Source: Porcipelethomonas sp964621265
Lineage (GTDB): Bacteria; Bacillota; Clostridia; Oscillospirales; Ruminococcaceae
Direction of reading: 5' to 3'
Length of the DNA stretch: 64,000 nt
Assembly: GCA_964621265.1 (NCBI GenBank)
Contig: CAZULQ010000004.1
Coordinates: forward strand, 33,146 to 97,145
Shown here: piece after piece, positions 62,055-64,000 of the stretch
Numbering within the stretch: position 1 is the first letter of the stretch
How the letters are laid out: each line of letters starts with the position of its first letter
Translations under genes and position numbers: made by a program
Notes under the pieces: generated by a model
Told to the model about the DNA's origin: nothing
Databases searched by the model: none
What the model saw: only the letters and a program-made list of their open reading frames with translations

Positions 62055-62978
62055 CTATCTCCTTTCTATGATTCTTAGCTTAGCACTTCTGCTTCTGTTA
62101 TTGAGTTCAAGCTCATCCTTTGAAGCTTCAATAGGCTTTCTGTTTACGAGCTTTCCCTCAGGAGTTCTGCCACATACACACTGAGGAAAATCAGGTGGGC
62201 AGATACAACCCTTACACCAGCCGGCAAATCTCTGTTTTACGATTCTATCCTCTAAAGAGTGAAATGTAATGACAGCAAGTCTGCCACCCGGTTTCAGACT
62301 GTAAAAAGCAGCATCAAGTCCTTTTGACAAATGGTCAAATTCGCCATTAACCGCAATTCTGATTGCCTGAAAGGTTTTTTTGCATGGATTTTTTTCCCGT
62401 CTCACCGCCGCAGGAACACTGCTTTTAATAATATCAGCAAGTTCAAACGTTGTTTCAACAGGCTTTGCCTGCCTTCTTGACACGATTTCAGCAGCAATTT
62501 TCCTGGAAAATTTCTCTTCACCGTATTCAAAAATTATTCTTGCAAGCTGTTCGGGAGTGTAGCTGTTTACGATATCGTAAGCACTGACACCCTCCTGACT
62601 CATTCTCATATCCAGCGGAGCGTCATAATTGTAGGAAAAACCTCTCTCAGGGGTATCAAGCTGATGCGATGACACACCCAAATCAAGCAGAACACCGTCC
62701 ACCTTATCAATTCCAAGCGAATCGAGCACCTCACGCATTTCAGAATAATTGCTCCTCACAACTCTTGCATTCAAGCCTGCAAGGCGTTCGGTTGCAACAT
62801 TCACAGCGTCAGGGTCTCTGTCGAGAGCGATAAGCTGTCCGCCATCTGTTAATTTTTCCGCAATCTTTTTTGAGTGACCGGCACCACCGGCAGTCCCGTC
62901 AACATAAATGCCGTCGGGTCTGACAGCAAGTCCCTCAATGCTCTCACCGAGCAATACAGAAACGTGAGAAAACTCCAT
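62055..62978 (-). CDS. rsmH: 16S rRNA (cytosine1402-N4)-methyltransferase RsmH
   Basis: A 307-residue methyltransferase (formerly MraW). HVSVLLGESIEGL starts the protein, GTAGGAGHSKKIAEKL at about residues 29-44 is the cofactor loop, LLDLGVSSHQLD at about 96 and the C-terminal CICPPDFPQCVCGRTP cysteine segment are family marks. It follows mraZ by 11 bases. Confidence 0.97.
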   Translation of the reverse strand: MEFSHVSVLLGESIEGLAVRPDGIYVDGTAGGAGHSKKIAEKLTDGGQLIALDRDPDAVNVATERLAGLNARVVRSNYSEMREVLDSLGIDKVDGVLLDLGVSSHQLDTPERGFSYNYDAPLDMRMSQEGVSAYDIVNSYTPEQLARIIFEYGEEKFSRKIAAEIVSRRQAKPVETTFELADIIKSSVPAAVRREKNPCKKTFQAIRIAVNGEFDHLSKGLDAAFYSLKPGGRLAVITFHSLEDRIVKQRFAGWCKGCICPPDFPQCVCGRTPEGKLVNRKPIEASKDELELNNRSRSAKLRIIERR

Positions 62979-62989
62979 TACAAATCTCC

Positions 62990-63427
62990 TTAGATACCAA
63001 GCTGCTGCATTGCAGCGAGCATTTTTTCCATATCCATATTATTCTGCTGGTTATCCCAGAGCTCTTTATCCCAGATTTCAGCTTTGTCATCAAGACCGAT
63101 AACAACAACATCTTTAGTAAGACCTGCAAAATCGCGCAGATCAGACGGAATAAGAACTCTGCCCTGCTTATCAGGAATAAGCTCACCCGCACCCGAAAAG
63201 AGCCATCTCTTGATATCAAGACCACCCATAGAGTCCGGCAGAGCAGCAACCTTAGCAGCGAGCTTTTCCCACTCTTCCTTTGAATATATAGTCAGACACT
63301 TCTGGTTAATACTTTTTGTAACGTAAAATTCTGCACCAAGAATATCTCTGAGTTTTGTCGGAAAGCTCATTCTTCCCTTCGCATCAATATTATGATGGTA
63401 AGTTCCCATCAATGCGTTAAGAGCCAA
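62990..63427 (-). CDS. mraZ: Transcriptional regulator MraZ (intact copy)
   Basis: A DNA-binding regulator of the division cluster with two SpoVT/AbrB domains. MGTYHHNIDAKGRMSFPTKL begins the first domain and DKQGRVLIPSDLRDFAGL at about residues 88-105 the second. Start is uncertain: TTG 63427 lies seven bases after AAAGGTGG, ATG 63409 lacks a ribosome site, GTG 63439 is the longest. The 5' part and leader lie in a perfect 321-bp duplication, so its own copy of the operator is retained but the -35/-10 promoter is only upstream of the other copy. Confidence 0.93.
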   Translation of the reverse strand: MALNALMGTYHHNIDAKGRMSFPTKLRDILGAEFYVTKSINQKCLTIYSKEEWEKLAAKVAALPDSMGGLDIKRWLFSGAGELIPDKQGRVLIPSDLRDFAGLTKDVVVIGLDDKAEIWDKELWDNQQNNMDMEKMLAAMQQLGI

Positions 63428-63509
63428 ATCCGACACCACCTTTCAATACTTTTGGGACAAAATCACCCTTGAAGTGATTTTTTTACAACTTTACACCACA
63501 ATTCACCAC
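63189..63509. repeat. Tandem duplication, copy 1 (321 bp) within intact mraZ
   Basis: Identical by direct reading to 63510-63830. It spans the mraZ operator repeats, ribosome site and about the first 75 codons. Confidence 0.95.
63485..63509 (-). promoter_or_regulatory. MraZ-box-like operator repeats, copy at intact mraZ
   Basis: The minus strand reads GTGGTGAATT, GTGGTGTAAA, GTTGT: three GTGG/GTTG elements at exactly ten-base spacing, as known for MraZ binding sites upstream of mraZ. Confidence 0.65.
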
Positions 63510-63748
63510 GCACCCGAAAAGAGCCATCTCTTGATATCAAGACCACCCATAGAGTCCGGCAGAGCAGCAACCTTAGCAGCGAGCTTTTCCCACTCTTCCT
63601 TTGAATATATAGTCAGACACTTCTGGTTAATACTTTTTGTAACGTAAAATTCTGCACCAAGAATATCTCTGAGTTTTGTCGGAAAGCTCATTCTTCCCTT
63701 CGCATCAATATTATGATGGTAAGTTCCCATCAATGCGTTAAGAGCCAA
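63503..63748 (-). pseudogene. Truncated mraZ copy (first AbrB domain only)
   Basis: This frame repeats the mraZ start and continues to LFSGA, then W and a stop created at the junction. It keeps the first AbrB domain (DAKGRMSF) but loses the second. It has the same ribosome site as the intact gene, so an N-terminal fragment of about 80 residues could be made and may interfere with MraZ oligomers, or it may be inert. Confidence 0.85.
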
Positions 63749-63830
63749 ATCCGACACCACCTTTCAATACTTTTGGGACAAAATCACCCTTGAAGTGATT
63801 TTTTTACAACTTTACACCACAATTCACCAC
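63510..63830. repeat. Tandem duplication, copy 2 (321 bp), promoter-proximal
   Basis: Identical second copy, directly next to the predicted promoter. The junction shows at most a one-base overlap. Confidence 0.95.
63806..63830 (-). promoter_or_regulatory. MraZ-box-like operator repeats, promoter-proximal copy
   Basis: Identical to 63485-63509 and lying 13 to 37 bases downstream of the -10 element, where bound MraZ would block transcription start. Confidence 0.7.
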
Positions 63831-63842
63831 CGTGTACCTATA

Positions 63843-63871
63843 ATTATAATACAATTACAAAAAAAGGTCAA
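63843..63871 (-). promoter_or_regulatory. Sigma-A type promoter of the mraZ-led division cluster
   Basis: TTGACC (63866-63871), 17 bases, TATAAT (63843-63848) on the minus strand, directly followed by the operator repeats. It is the only clear promoter between the right edge and rsmH. Confidence 0.85.
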
Positions 63872-63940
63872 GTTATAATTGAAAACTTGTAAAATAAATA
63901 ATGCCAAAAGTTTCTTGTTTTTTTTAGTAACAATACACAA

Positions 63941-63966
63941 ACCCTCGTGTTTATTGACACGAGGGT
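63941..63966 (-). terminator. Second hairpin of a tandem terminator
   Basis: Ten-pair stem ACCCTCGTGT/ACACGAGGGT with a six-base loop, followed on the minus strand by TTGTGTATTGTT. It lies right behind the stronger terminator at 63969-64000. Confidence 0.6.
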
Positions 63967-63968
63967 GT

Positions 63969-64000
63969 AAAAAAAGACAGAAGCTAATGCTTCTGTCTTT
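63969..64000 (-). terminator. Intrinsic terminator of a gene beyond the right edge
   Basis: A 12-pair stem AAAGACAGAAGC/GCTTCTGTCTTT with a four-base loop, followed by seven Ts on the minus strand. It closes an upstream minus-strand unit outside the window and isolates the mraZ promoter. Confidence 0.9.

Noticed and set aside
1..64000. CRISPR arrays, insertion sequences, prophage genes, tRNA or rRNA genes
   Set aside because: I saw no short regularly spaced repeats, transposase or phage motifs, or tRNA-like cloverleafs in the gaps that I read.
1..64000. A multi-gene defence or other novel gene system
   Set aside because: Apart from the lone helicase, nearly all genes belong to known housekeeping, flagellar or cell-wall families in sensible order; novelty is in variants and regulation rather than in a new gene cluster.

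Overview
All recognisable genes in this 64-kb window lie on the minus strand, so it reads as a run of co-oriented operons transcribed right to left. The low G+C, the sigma-A type promoters (TTGANN-N17-TATAAT), strong AGGAGG ribosome sites, a T-box in front of alaS, a DivIVA-like protein, a large SpoVT/AbrB-type mraZ-led division cluster and a Bacillus/Clostridium-style flagellar operon point to a motile member of the Clostridia, most like the Ruminococcaceae/Oscillospirales. The MurE DNPR motif predicts meso-diaminopimelate peptidoglycan. Genus assignment is inference.

1-22230: flagellar operon. In transcription order it holds flgB, flgC, fliE, fliF, fliG, fliH, fliI, fliJ, fliK, flgD, a TIGR02530-type gene, flgE, flbD, motA, motB, fliM, fliY, fliO, fliP, fliQ, fliR, flhB, flhA, a sigma-28 gene with its own sigma-A promoter, and two flgG/flgF-like rod genes, the last cut by the left edge. 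cheY, fliL, flhF and flhG are not among them. FliM and FliY both lack the N-terminal CheY-binding motif, and FliY also lacks both phosphatase asparagines.

22273-25799: a lone UPF1-like superfamily 1 helicase with its own promoter.

25818-35893: one unit of about 10 kb starting at a T-box promoter and ending at a strong terminator: alaS, HIT protein, phosphoribosyltransferase, comEC, holA, RNase M5-like TOPRIM protein, MBOAT acyltransferase and DHHW partner.

35924-46827: translation and RNA quality-control genes (trmK-nif3 fusion, rlmA, rqcH, dtd), a DNA glycosylase, YjbQ, a GH3 glycosidase, a class B PBP and two small metal- or cysteine-containing proteins. A perfect 293-bp tandem duplication sits at the nif3/rlmA junction.

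46922-64000: an orphan fumarase beta subunit, a DivIVA-like gene and the division/cell-wall cluster mraZ, rsmH, ftsL, ftsI-type PBP, murE, murF, mraY, ftsW, murG, murA, ftsQ, ftsZ. murD, murC, ftsA and sepF are absent from it. The 5' end of mraZ is tandemly duplicated (321 bp, perfect), placing a truncated mraZ copy between the promoter and the intact gene. A multi-hairpin leader with mutually exclusive pairings lies between ftsL and the PBP gene.
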